Shown in pieces: positions 42,703-51,080 of a DNA stretch of 64,000 nt. This DNA comes from Serinicoccus chungangensis (lineage in GTDB: Bacteria; Actinomycetota; Actinomycetes; Actinomycetales; Dermatophilaceae). The notes beneath the pieces were generated by a model. It made no database searches, was not told the DNA's origin, and was given only the letters and a program-made list of their open reading frames with translations. The stretch covers positions 186,001-250,000 of the forward strand of contig NZ_CP040887.1 of NCBI RefSeq assembly GCF_006337125.1. The letters run 5' to 3'. Numbering within the stretch: position 1 is the stretch's first letter; every line of letters begins with the position of its first letter. The translations under genes and the position numbers were made by a program.

Positions 42703-44079
42703 ATGGTGGCGACTACGAGGTGGCGACGTGCCGCGGTCCCAGCGCTCGCAGCAGCGCTCGGGCTGACCCTGACGGGATGTCTGCAGAACCCTGAGGCCGG
42801 GTCCGGGGGTGGAGTGGGAGCCGTGGGAGCCGAGCCCGAGGAGGGCGACGGGAGCGTGAGCATCCTGGGCGCCTTCGGTGGGGCCGAGGAGGAGCTGTTC
42901 AACGCCTCCCTCGAGGAGTTCGAGCAGGAGTCGGGCATCACCATCGACTACGCGTCCGACCAGGACTTCACCAACACCATCCAGGTCCGGGTCGACGCCG
43001 GCGACGCCCCGGACATCGGGCTCTTCCCGCAGCCCGGTGGTGTGCTCGACCTCGCCGAGCGCGGGGAGCTGGTGCCGATCGACGCGATGCTCGACTACGA
43101 CGAGATCGACCGCACCCTGGTCAACGGCTTCCTGGACTCGGTCCGCTTCGACGGGCGCGTCTACGCCGCCCCGATGCGCATGGCGGTGAAGTCCATCGTC
43201 TGGTACCCGAAGGGTCCCTACGAGGAGGGCGGCTGGAACACCGAGCCGGCCAACCTGGAGGAGCTCGAGGAGGTCGCCGACCAGATCCAGACCGACGCCG
43301 ACACCCCGCCCTGGTGCATCGGGTGGCAGTCCGACCAGGCGACCGGGTGGGTCGGCACCGACTGGGTGGAGGAGTACATGCTCCGCCTGCACGGCCCGGA
43401 CGTCTACGACGACTGGATCTACCACCGCATCCCGTTCAACGACGAGCGGGTCGTCGAGGCGATCGAGGCCTACGGCGAGCTCGCCAACGAGGAGGGCAAC
43501 GTCCTCGGCGGCGCCCGGGGCATCCTCAACACCCCGTTCGCCGAGGCGATGAACCCCGCCTTCAACGACGACCCCGGCTGCTACCTCATGCGGCAGGGCA
43601 ACTTCGCCACCACGTTCTTCCCCGAGGACGTCCAGGAGAACCTCGACGAGGAGGTCGGCATCTTCGTCTTCCCGCCCGCGGCGGACGGCTTCGACGGCCA
43701 GCCCATCCTCGGCGGCGGCGACCTCGCAGCGGCGTTCACGTACGACACCGACGTCGCCGCGGTGATGGAGTTCCTGGCGTCCGACGAGTTCGGCGGGCCG
43801 TGGGCGGAGGCCGGTGGGTGGCTCAGCCCGCACACCACCTTCGACACGAGCCTCTACCCCGACGAGGTGACCCGGCAGATCGCCGAGTTCGGCTACACCG
43901 CGGACGTCTTCCGCTACGACGGTTCCGACGTCATGCCCCGCGAGGTGGGCTCGGGCTCGTTCTGGACCGGGATGGTCGAGTACCAGAGCGGCGAGAAGAC
44001 CGCGCAGGAGGTCGCTGACGACATCGAGGAAGGCTGGCCCGAGTCGGCCGACGCGAGTGAGGAGGGCGAGGACCAGTGA
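42703..44079 (+). CDS. ABC sugar-binding lipoprotein (alpha-glucoside type)
   Basis: A 458-aa exported protein. Lipobox LTGC26 after a Tat/Sec-like leader, then a family 1 solute-binding fold (SVSILGAFGGAEEELFNASL ... DAGDAPDIGLFPQPGG). It is acidic overall. The closest familiar relatives are AglE-type alpha-glucoside (trehalose, maltose or sucrose) binders, which fits the amylosucrase downstream. Ribosome site GAGAGGAG precedes ATG 42703. A TAGGTT box (42622-42627) is a possible -10; I found no LacI-type operator. The stop overlaps the permease start (GTGA). Confidence 0.88.
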   Translation: MVATTRWRRAAVPALAAALGLTLTGCLQNPEAGSGGGVGAVGAEPEEGDGSVSILGAFGGAEEELFNASLEEFEQESGITIDYASDQDFTNTIQVRVDAGDAPDIGLFPQPGGVLDLAERGELVPIDAMLDYDEIDRTLVNGFLDSVRFDGRVYAAPMRMAVKSIVWYPKGPYEEGGWNTEPANLEELEEVADQIQTDADTPPWCIGWQSDQATGWVGTDWVEEYMLRLHGPDVYDDWIYHRIPFNDERVVEAIEAYGELANEEGNVLGGARGILNTPFAEAMNPAFNDDPGCYLMRQGNFATTFFPEDVQENLDEEVGIFVFPPAADGFDGQPILGGGDLAAAFTYDTDVAAVMEFLASDEFGGPWAEAGGWLSPHTTFDTSLYPDEVTRQIAEFGYTADVFRYDGSDVMPREVGSGSFWTGMVEYQSGEKTAQEVADDIEEGWPESADASEEGEDQ

Positions 44080-45278
44080 GCACGACATCATCGACCCCTC
44101 CCGTCGGGGAGGAGGTACCCCAGGCACCCTCGGACGAGGGCCCCGGCGGGGCAGGAAACGTCGGACCCTCCGACGCCGGGCTGCAGCCGGCCAAGCTCGT
44201 CATCGGCGTCCTCGGCATCGCCGTCTCGGTCTGGCTCATCGGCAACCTGTTCCTCGCGTTCGCGTGGTACCCGCAGTGGTTCTTCGACAGCAAGATCCTC
44301 ATGGGTGTGCTGGGGCTGGTCGTCGGCGTCGGTGGCGCCGCCGTCCTCTTCTGGTTCCTCAACATGGCGATCGAGGCGCTCCCGCGGCGGCTGGAGCACG
44401 GGGTCATGCCCTACGCCTTCCTGCTGCCCGGGTTCTCCCTCATCGGGCTCATGCTGCTGTTCCCCACGGTGCAGACGATCCACTACAGCTTCGCCAACCG
44501 GAACTCCACGGCCTACGTCGACCCGATCTGGGCCAACTTCACCAGCCTGTTCCGCAGCGGCGACTTCTGGTCGGCGATGTTCAACAACCTGCTGTGGATC
44601 GCCATCGTGCCGGCGGTCACCGTGTCGCTCGGCGTCGTCGTCGCGGTGCTGGCCGACAAGCTGTCGGCGGCCAGCGAGAAGTGGTCGAAGAGCTTCATCT
44701 TCATGCCGATGGCCATCAGCTTCGTCGCCGCCTCGGCGATCTGGCTGACGACCGTCTACGGTTACCGTCCTCCGGGTGAGCCGCAGACCGCGGCGCTCAA
44801 CGCCATCTGGGTCAACTGGTTCGGCCAGGACCCCGCGAGCTGGCTGGACATCGACACCGCCCGTCTCAACAGCCTGCTGCTCATGGTCATCCTCATCTGG
44901 CTGCAGACGGGCTTCGCCATGGTGCTGCTCAGCTCGGCGATCAAGGGCGTCCCCGAGGACACCCTGGAGGCGGCCCGGATCGACGGCGCGTCCGAGTGGC
45001 AGATCTTCTGGCAGGTCATCATCCCGCAGATCTGGGGCACCATCGTCACCGTCTTCATCACGGTGCTCATCCTGGTGATGAAGGTCTTCGACATCGTCTA
45101 CGTGCTCACCAACGGGCGCAACAACACCGATGTCATCGCCAACATGTTCTTCCGGGAGATGTTCACCAACCGCGACGCCGGTCGGGCGACGGCCCTCATC
45201 GTCGTCCTGCTCGTCGCGATCATCCCCATCCTGATCTACCAGGTCAGGGACTTCCGCAAGCAGGAGGCCATGCGATGA
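44076..45278 (+). CDS. ABC sugar permease, AglF-type
   Basis: A 400-aa membrane protein with about eight helices. A polar N-terminus of 40 residues and two extra N-terminal helices precede the MalF-like core; the EAA loop DTLEAARIDGASEWQIFWQV is intact and binds the ATPase. GTG start in overlap with the binding-protein gene and ATGA overlap with the second permease. No ATPase gene is next to it, so a shared MsiK/UgpC-type ATPase encoded elsewhere is likely, as is usual in actinobacteria. Confidence 0.92.
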   Translation: MSTTSSTPPVGEEVPQAPSDEGPGGAGNVGPSDAGLQPAKLVIGVLGIAVSVWLIGNLFLAFAWYPQWFFDSKILMGVLGLVVGVGGAAVLFWFLNMAIEALPRRLEHGVMPYAFLLPGFSLIGLMLLFPTVQTIHYSFANRNSTAYVDPIWANFTSLFRSGDFWSAMFNNLLWIAIVPAVTVSLGVVVAVLADKLSAASEKWSKSFIFMPMAISFVAASAIWLTTVYGYRPPGEPQTAALNAIWVNWFGQDPASWLDIDTARLNSLLLMVILIWLQTGFAMVLLSSAIKGVPEDTLEAARIDGASEWQIFWQVIIPQIWGTIVTVFITVLILVMKVFDIVYVLTNGRNNTDVIANMFFREMFTNRDAGRATALIVVLLVAIIPILIYQVRDFRKQEAMR

Positions 45279-46138
45279 ACGCCGGACGGCTCAAGGACGG
45301 GCGCCAGCGCAGCCCCGTCTCGATGGTGACGATGTTGCTGCTGTCCCTGCTGTGGACGCTGCCGACCCTGGGTCTGCTCGTGACCAGCTTCCGCAGCCGG
45401 GACGACGCGCTCAACAGCGGCTGGTGGTCGGCGTTCTTCAACCCGTTCGGCACCTCGTGGACCTTCGACAACTACACCCAGGTCTTCGAGCAGGCCGACA
45501 TGGGCAACGCCTTCCTCAACGGGATCGTGGTGGCGGTCCCGGCGACGATCATCCCGATCATGTTCGCCGCCTTCGCCGCCTACGCGTTCACCTTCCTGCA
45601 GTTCCGGTTCAAGGAGACGCTGTTCATCATCATCGTGGCGGTGATGGTGGTGCCGATCCACGTGGCGTTCCAGCCGTTGCTCAACCTCTTCGGCCCCAAC
45701 GGCCTGGGCATCGCGGGGCAGTACCTCGCGGTGTGGCTGCTCCACACCGGCTTCGGCATGCCGCTGTGCATCTACGTGCTGCGCAACTACATGTCCTCGC
45801 TGCCCTACAGCGTGGTGGAGTCGGCGCGGATCGACGGCTGCTCCAACTTCCAGATCTTCTGGAAGCTCGTGGCGCCGATGGCCATGCCGGCGATGGCGGC
45901 CTTCGCCACCCTGCAGTTCCTCTGGGTGTGGAACGACCTGCTCATCGCCAAGCTGTTCCTCAGCAACGACAACACCACGGTGATCGTCAAGCTCCAGCAG
46001 CTGCTGGGCACCCAGGGCCAGGGCGCCGAGCTGCTGACCGCCGGTGCCTTCATCTCCATGGTGCTGCCGATGATCGTCTTCTTCGCGCTCCAGAACTTCC
46101 TGGTCCGCGGCATGACGAGCGGCGCCGTCAAGGGCTGA
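45275..46138 (+). CDS. ABC sugar permease, AglG-type
   Basis: A 287-aa membrane protein with six helices and the EAA loop SVVESARIDGCSNFQIFWKL. It pairs with the permease before it. ATGA overlap with the previous gene. A terminator-like hairpin follows before the amylosucrase gene, so the transporter may be more highly expressed than the enzyme. Confidence 0.92.
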   Translation: MNAGRLKDGRQRSPVSMVTMLLLSLLWTLPTLGLLVTSFRSRDDALNSGWWSAFFNPFGTSWTFDNYTQVFEQADMGNAFLNGIVVAVPATIIPIMFAAFAAYAFTFLQFRFKETLFIIIVAVMVVPIHVAFQPLLNLFGPNGLGIAGQYLAVWLLHTGFGMPLCIYVLRNYMSSLPYSVVESARIDGCSNFQIFWKLVAPMAMPAMAAFATLQFLWVWNDLLIAKLFLSNDNTTVIVKLQQLLGTQGQGAELLTAGAFISMVLPMIVFFALQNFLVRGMTSGAVKG

Positions 46139-46169
46139 CCCCGGTCCACGCCCCAACCTCACCGTCGAG

Positions 46170-46202
46170 CGGGCGAGAGATCCCACCTGGAGCTCTCGCC
46201 CG
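46170..46202 (+). terminator. Hairpin between the sugar permease and amylosucrase genes
   Basis: cgggcgagag (46170-46179) pairs with ctctcgcccg (46193-46202), 10-bp stem and 13-nt loop. A TTGGAT box 7 nt before GTG 46233 could drive the next gene separately. Confidence 0.65.
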
Positions 46203-46232
46203 TTCGGCGTGTCCGATGATTGGATGTGACCC

Positions 46233-48224
46233 GTGACACGTGAACTCCCCTGGCCCGTGGCACTTCCCGCGGAGGCCCGCGCCCGCACCGAGGCGGTCCT
46301 CGCCCCCCTGCCCGAGCACCGCCGCACGACCTTCGCCCTGCGGGTGGCGCGCTGGTGGGACGACCTCGTGGCCGGGCTCGCGCCCTACCCCGACCCGCCC
46401 GCGGTGGCGGCGCGGGTGCTGGAGCTGGCGGCGACGGCATACCGCGACCGCGACGACGAGCTGCACCTGCTGGACCAGCGCCGTTCCCTGGAGCCGGACT
46501 GGTTCCAGCGCCCGGACGTCGTGGGCTACGCGGGCTACGCCGAGCGGCTCACCGACGAGGGCACCCTCACGGCGCTCGCCGGGCTGGCCGACCACCTCAC
46601 CGGGCTCGGGGTGCGCTACCTGCACCTCATGCCCCTGCTGCAACCGCGCCCGGCCCCCAACGACGGCGGGTATGCCGTCGCCGACTACCGCTCCGTGCGC
46701 GCGGACCTGGGGTCGATGGACGACCTGCGGGCGCTCACCGCCAGCCTGCGCGAGCGCGGCATCAGCGTCTGCCTCGACCTCGTGCTCAACCACGTCGCCC
46801 GCGAGCACGCCTGGGCCCGGGCCGCGCGGGAGGGCGACGAGCACTACCGCCGGTACTTCCACGTCTACCCCGACCGGGAGGTGCCCGACGCCTACGAGCG
46901 GACCCTGCTCGAGGTCTTCCCGGACTTCGCACCCGGCAACTTCACCTGGGACGACGAGCTGGAGGGGTGGGTCTGGACGACCTTCAACGACTACCAGTGG
47001 GACCTCGCCTGGGACAACCCCGACGTCTTCGCCGAGCTGGCCGACGTCATCCTCTTCCTCGCCAACCAGGGCGTGGAGATCCTGCGGCTGGACGCGATCG
47101 CCTTCCTCTGGAAGCGCCTGGGCACCCAGTGCCAGAACGAGCCCGAGGTGCACCAGCTCACCCAGGCGCTGCGGGCGCTGGCCCGGATCACCGCGCCGGC
47201 GCTGGTCTTCAAGGCCGAGGCGATCGTCGGCCCCAACGAGGTCGTGCACTACCTCGGTCAGGGGCAGCACCACGGCAAGGTCTCCGACCTCGCCTACCAC
47301 AACAGCCTCATGGTGCAGATCTGGTCGATGCTCGCCAGCGGTGACGCTCGGCTGGCCACCCACGCCCTCGGGCGCTTCCCCGCCGTCCCGGCCAGCACGG
47401 CGTGGATCACCTACCTGCGCTGCCACGACGACATCGGCTGGGCCATCGACGACGACGACGCTCGCTCGGTCATGGTCGACGGCCACGGCCACCGCACCTT
47501 CCTGTCCGACTACTACTCGGGGGAGTTCCCGGGCTCCGGGGCGACCGGGCTCGTCTTCCAGCACAACCCGGCCACCGGCGACCGCCGCATCTCCGGGTCG
47601 GCCGCGAGCCTGAGCGGGCTCGAGCGGGCGCTGGAGCTGGTGGACGGCGCGGTCGACGAGGAGGGCGCCGCGGAGGCCGAGCACGCGGTCGACGAGGCGG
47701 TGGCCCGGCTGCTGCTCGGCTACGCCGTGGTCTACGGCTTCGGCGGCATCCCGGTCATCTGGTCGGGCGACGAGATCGCCAGCCTGGGCGACGCCGACTG
47801 GGACCAGGTCCCCGAGCACGCCGCCGACAACCGCTGGGTCCACCGGCCCCGGCTGGACCGGGAGGAGGTCGCGGCCGCCCTGGCGACGCCCGAGTCCGCC
47901 CCCGGACGCGTGCTGCGGGGTATGCAGCACCTCGCCCGGGCCCGGGCGTCCCTGCCCCACCTGCACGCCAGCGTCGGGGCGCGGGTCGTCGCGGCCCCGG
48001 ACGCGGCGGTCTTCGTCGTCGTGCGCCGCCACCCGGTCGGGGTCATGGTGCAGCTCTACAACCTCACCGCCGGTCCGCGCACCGTCCCCGGGTGGTGGGT
48101 GCGCGAGCAGGGCCTGTCGGTGGACCGGACCGTCGACGCCCTCAACGGCTACCCGCCGAGCCTCACGGCCGACGGCTCGGTCTACCTCTCGACCTACCAG
48201 CCGGTGTGGCTCGTGCACGCTTGA
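46233..48224 (+). CDS. Amylosucrase-type GH13 enzyme
   Basis: A 663-aa cytoplasmic protein. The GH13 triad is in place: nucleophile L-R-L-D287-A-I-A-F, acid/base F-K-A-E329-A-I-V-G-P and transition-state stabiliser C-H-D399-D-I-G-W. The helical N-terminal domain (about residues 1-95), the DYQWDLAWDNP segment and the long B' domain are those of amylosucrase (GH13 subfamily 4), which splits sucrose and adds glucose to an alpha-glucan. Related sucrose hydrolases are possible. The adjacent alpha-glucoside importer suggests sucrose or turanose as the incoming sugar. GTG start, no good ribosome site. Confidence 0.9.
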   Translation: MTRELPWPVALPAEARARTEAVLAPLPEHRRTTFALRVARWWDDLVAGLAPYPDPPAVAARVLELAATAYRDRDDELHLLDQRRSLEPDWFQRPDVVGYAGYAERLTDEGTLTALAGLADHLTGLGVRYLHLMPLLQPRPAPNDGGYAVADYRSVRADLGSMDDLRALTASLRERGISVCLDLVLNHVAREHAWARAAREGDEHYRRYFHVYPDREVPDAYERTLLEVFPDFAPGNFTWDDELEGWVWTTFNDYQWDLAWDNPDVFAELADVILFLANQGVEILRLDAIAFLWKRLGTQCQNEPEVHQLTQALRALARITAPALVFKAEAIVGPNEVVHYLGQGQHHGKVSDLAYHNSLMVQIWSMLASGDARLATHALGRFPAVPASTAWITYLRCHDDIGWAIDDDDARSVMVDGHGHRTFLSDYYSGEFPGSGATGLVFQHNPATGDRRISGSAASLSGLERALELVDGAVDEEGAAEAEHAVDEAVARLLLGYAVVYGFGGIPVIWSGDEIASLGDADWDQVPEHAADNRWVHRPRLDREEVAAALATPESAPGRVLRGMQHLARARASLPHLHASVGARVVAAPDAAVFVVVRRHPVGVMVQLYNLTAGPRTVPGWWVREQGLSVDRTVDALNGYPPSLTADGSVYLSTYQPVWLVHA

Positions 48225-48250
48225 CGCATACCCCCGGGGGTATCTAAGGT
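48221..48250 (+). promoter_or_regulatory. CsoR-type operator inside a promoter
   Basis: The perfect 16-bp palindrome atacccccgggggtat (48228-48243) fits the CsoR/RcnR operator pattern of AT ends around a G/C tract. It lies exactly between TTGACG (48221-48226) and TAAGGT (48245-48250), an 18-bp spacer, so a bound repressor would block the polymerase. The likely inducer is Cu(I), or another metal or persulfide sensed by this family. The regulator gene is not in the window. Confidence 0.7.
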
Positions 48251-48300
48251 GGTCGTCAGGACGCCGCGACGGCGTCCGACGACCGACCGAGGAGCATCCC

Positions 48301-48468
48301 GTGTGCCGAGCAGTCACCTGCAGGACCTGCGGCAGGACCACCTGGGCCGGCTGCGGCCAGCACGTCGACCAGGTGCGGCGCGGGGTGCCGGCGGGGCAGT
48401 GGTGCGACGGGCACGAGAGTGCCGCGCAGCCCGCCGGGGGCCTGCTCTCCCGTCTCCTCGGCCGCTGA
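48301..48468 (+). CDS. Small Cys-rich protein (possible metal-binding protein)
   Basis: A 55-aa protein, GTG start, with GGAG 6 nt upstream. It has five Cys and two His: C2, then C7-R-T-C10 and C18-G-Q-H in the first third, C35-D-G-H further on, and a C-terminal LLSRLLGR helix. The layout recalls a small zinc-ribbon or copper-binding knuckle and matches short hypothetical proteins I recall from many actinobacteria. The CsoR-type operator in its promoter suggests metal or sulfur-stress control. It lies in its own unit and is followed by a hairpin. Function is unknown. Confidence 0.75.
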   Translation: MCRAVTCRTCGRTTWAGCGQHVDQVRRGVPAGQWCDGHESAAQPAGGLLSRLLGR

Positions 48469-48493
48469 CGACCGCGTTCCCCTGCGCGGTCCC

Positions 48494-48542
48494 GACGCCG
48501 GCCGTCCTCGCCCCATCCCTGTTCGCGAGGGCGGCCGGCGTC
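48494..48542 (+). terminator. Hairpin after the Cys-rich gene
   Basis: gacgccggccg (48494-48504) pairs with cggccggcgtc (48532-48542); the stem can extend inward with one mismatch (tcctcgc/gcgaggg). Confidence 0.65.
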
Positions 48543-48593
48543 CCTCCCGGCGTGTGCCCGCCCGGGCTCGCCGGGTGCGGTCCGCTCCGGACA

Positions 48594-48599
48594 TAGGGT
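48594..48599 (+). promoter_or_regulatory. -10 box of a leaderless promoter (MurE-like gene)
   Basis: TAGGGT, 6 nt before ATG 48606, no ribosome site. Confidence 0.6.
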
Positions 48600-48605
48600 G
48601 TCGCC

Positions 48606-50111
48606 ATGCAGCTGAGCGACCTCGCCGCCACCCTGGGGGCCCGTGTCGTCCCGGGCCCTGAGGCCGACGACGTGGACGTCACCGGGGTGAGCCACCAGGC
48701 GGACTGGATCCGGCCGGGGGACGCCTTCGTCGCCATCCGGGGAGCCCGCTTCGACGGGCACACCTTCATCGACCGGGCGGTGCGCGACGGCGCGGTCGCG
48801 GTCATCGGCGAGGGGCTGCCCGACGGCGCGACCTGCCCCGTGCCCTACCTGCGCGTGGAGGCGGTGCGGCCGGCGCTGGCCGACGCGGCCACCGTCCTCG
48901 CCGGGCGCCCGAGCGACGCGCTGCGGGTCGTCGGCGTCACCGGCACCGACGGCAAGACCACCACCTCCTGCCTGGCGCTGCACCTGCTGCGGGAGGCGGG
49001 GCGGGCCAGCGGCCTGCTCTCCACGATCGGCTACCAGCTCCCCGACGGCGTGCTCCTCCAGCCGCCCTCGCACTTCACCACCCCCGAGGCCCCGCAGGTG
49101 CAGCAGATCCTGCGCGACATGGTCGACGCCGGCGCGACCGACGCGGTGGTCGAGAGCTCGAGCCACGCCCTGGCGCTGGACCGGGTGCGCGGGGTCGACT
49201 ACGACGTCGCCGTGTGGACCAACCTCACCGGTGAGCACCTGGACTTCCACGGCACGATGGAGCAGTACTTCGCCGACAAGGCCCGGCTCGTGCAGCGGGC
49301 GCGGCACAGCGTGCTCAACGTCGACGATCGTCCCTGGGTCGAGCAGCTCGTGCCGATGGCGACCGCGGACGGGCACGGCGTGACGACCTACTCCGCCGAG
49401 GGGAGCGCGGCCGACTGGCGCGCCACCGACGTCATCGAGGGCGCCGAGGCCATCACCTTCACCGTGCACACGCCGCAGGGGGAGGCGTCGGCGCGGCTGC
49501 CGATGATCGGCCGCTTCAACGTCGCCAACGCGCTGGCCGCGATGGCCGGCGTCGCGGCCCTGGGTGTGCCGCTGCCCGAGCTCGTCGCCGGGCTGGCCAC
49601 CTTCGGCGGGGTCGCCGGGCGGATGGAGATGGTGGAGCGTGCGGACGACGACCCGCGGGTCATCGTCGACTTCGCCCACACCCCGCCGAGCCTGGAGAAG
49701 GCGCTGGAGACCGTGCGGGTGACCACCCGGGGCCGCCTGTGGGTCGTGCTCGGCTCGGCCGGCGGTCCGCGCGACCCGTCCAAGCGGGCCCCGCTGGGCC
49801 GCGTCGCGACCCAGCTCGCCGACCACGTCGTGCTCACCGAGGAGGACTACCGCACCACCCCGCTGCAGGAGATCCTCGAGGAGATGGAGCGGGGGGCGCA
49901 CGAGGCCGGCCGCGACAACTACGTCTCGATCGGCGACCGCACCGAGGCGATCAGGTATGCCGTGCGGGAGGCCGCGCCGGAGGACACCGTGGTGCTGGCC
50001 GGCAAGGGCCCGGAGGAGACCATGGAGCGCGGCACCGAGCTGGTGCCCTGGGACGAGGTCGCGGAGGCCCGCCGGGCGCTCGCGGCCCGTCGCGGCGAGG
50101 ACGTCGGCTAG
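48606..50111 (+). CDS. MurE-like Mur ligase with a non-canonical amino-acid motif
   Basis: A 501-aa cytoplasmic ligase with the three Mur domains: an N-terminal UDP-sugar domain (HxADWIRPGDAFVAIRG), the ATP domain with G-T-D-G-K117-T-T-T, and the C-terminal domain with VDFAHTPPSLE. MurE adds the third residue of the peptidoglycan stem. The DNPR motif that binds meso-diaminopimelate is here E413-D-Y-R416, so the amino acid added, or the substrate as a whole, probably differs (Lys or Orn type, or a different pathway). It lies alone, outside any mra/dcw cluster, suggesting a second, specialised ligase. Its stop shares CTAG with that of lgt. Leaderless start. Confidence 0.85.
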   Translation: MQLSDLAATLGARVVPGPEADDVDVTGVSHQADWIRPGDAFVAIRGARFDGHTFIDRAVRDGAVAVIGEGLPDGATCPVPYLRVEAVRPALADAATVLAGRPSDALRVVGVTGTDGKTTTSCLALHLLREAGRASGLLSTIGYQLPDGVLLQPPSHFTTPEAPQVQQILRDMVDAGATDAVVESSSHALALDRVRGVDYDVAVWTNLTGEHLDFHGTMEQYFADKARLVQRARHSVLNVDDRPWVEQLVPMATADGHGVTTYSAEGSAADWRATDVIEGAEAITFTVHTPQGEASARLPMIGRFNVANALAAMAGVAALGVPLPELVAGLATFGGVAGRMEMVERADDDPRVIVDFAHTPPSLEKALETVRVTTRGRLWVVLGSAGGPRDPSKRAPLGRVATQLADHVVLTEEDYRTTPLQEILEEMERGAHEAGRDNYVSIGDRTEAIRYAVREAAPEDTVVLAGKGPEETMERGTELVPWDEVAEARRALAARRGEDVG

Positions 50112-50992
50112 CCGGCCGGCTCCTCGACCGGCTCGGTCACCTCGACCTCCGGCCGCCGCAGCGCCCGGACGACGAGGACGACCCCGGCCACGACGAGCGG
50201 GATTGTCAACCACTGGCCCATGTTGAGGCCCGTGGCCGCGGCGAACTCCGACAGCTGGGCGTCCGGCTCGCGGAAGAACTCCACGACGAAGCGCGCCAGG
50301 CCGATGCCGATGGCGAAGACGCCGGCCAGCAGGCCCGGCCGCCAGCGCGCGCGGGTGCGCCAGAAGAGCCAGAAGAGGACGAGGACGAGCAGGGCGCCCT
50401 CCAGGGCCGCCTCGTAGAGCTGGCTGGGGTGCCGGGGCTGCTCACCGGCACCGGGGAAGACCATGGCCCACGGCACGTCGCTGGGCCGGCCCCACAGCTC
50501 GCCGTTGATGAAGTTGGCGATGCGGCCGAGCATCATGCCGATGGGCACGTTGACCGCGATGTAGTCGGTGACCCGCAGCGGGCTGAGGTGGTGGCGCCAG
50601 GTGAACCACGCCATGGCCACGAGGACCCCGATGAGACCGCCGTGGAAGCTCATCCCGCCGTTCCACGGCTGCAGGATCTCCCACGACGTCCACAGCGAGG
50701 GGTTGTAGAACGTGGCGTAGCCGAGCCGACCGCCGATGATGATGCCGAAGACCACGCCGATCATGAGGTCGTCGAGCTGGTGCGGCGTGATGGGGCTGCC
50801 CGGCGCCTTGGCCATCCTGGCGAAGTGCCAGTAGCCGAGCAGGATGCCGACGAGGTAGGCCAGCGCGTAGTAGCGCAGCGTGAAGAACCCCAGGTCGATG
50901 CCGGGGGAGAGCCCCAGGTCCTCCCAGCGCAGCGGTGAGTCGTCGCCGGAGGCGGTCGCGGCCAGCAGGGCCAGGTCGGTCAGGATCGGCAC
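50108..50992 (-). CDS. lgt: Prolipoprotein diacylglyceryl transferase
   Basis: A 294-aa membrane enzyme with seven or so helices. The Lgt signatures are present: GGRLGYATFYNP, GGMSFHGGLIGV, the GRIANFINGELWGRPSD signature with catalytic Arg, and HPSQLYEA. It adds diacylglycerol to the lipobox Cys of prolipoproteins, including those at 20157, 35925 and 42703. The 3' end overlaps the MurE-like gene by 4 bp. The C-terminal tail is short and acidic. Confidence 0.96.
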   Translation of the reverse strand: MPILTDLALLAATASGDDSPLRWEDLGLSPGIDLGFFTLRYYALAYLVGILLGYWHFARMAKAPGSPITPHQLDDLMIGVVFGIIIGGRLGYATFYNPSLWTSWEILQPWNGGMSFHGGLIGVLVAMAWFTWRHHLSPLRVTDYIAVNVPIGMMLGRIANFINGELWGRPSDVPWAMVFPGAGEQPRHPSQLYEAALEGALLVLVLFWLFWRTRARWRPGLLAGVFAIGIGLARFVVEFFREPDAQLSEFAAATGLNMGQWLTIPLVVAGVVLVVRALRRPEVEVTEPVEEPAG

Positions 50993-51080
50993 GAGCGCGA
51001 CGATAGCCGGTGGGCCTGGGTATGCCGTCGCCGCCGCGGGGTGGCGCCCGTCCGGTCCGGCGCCGGCGTCCCGGGTCGGC

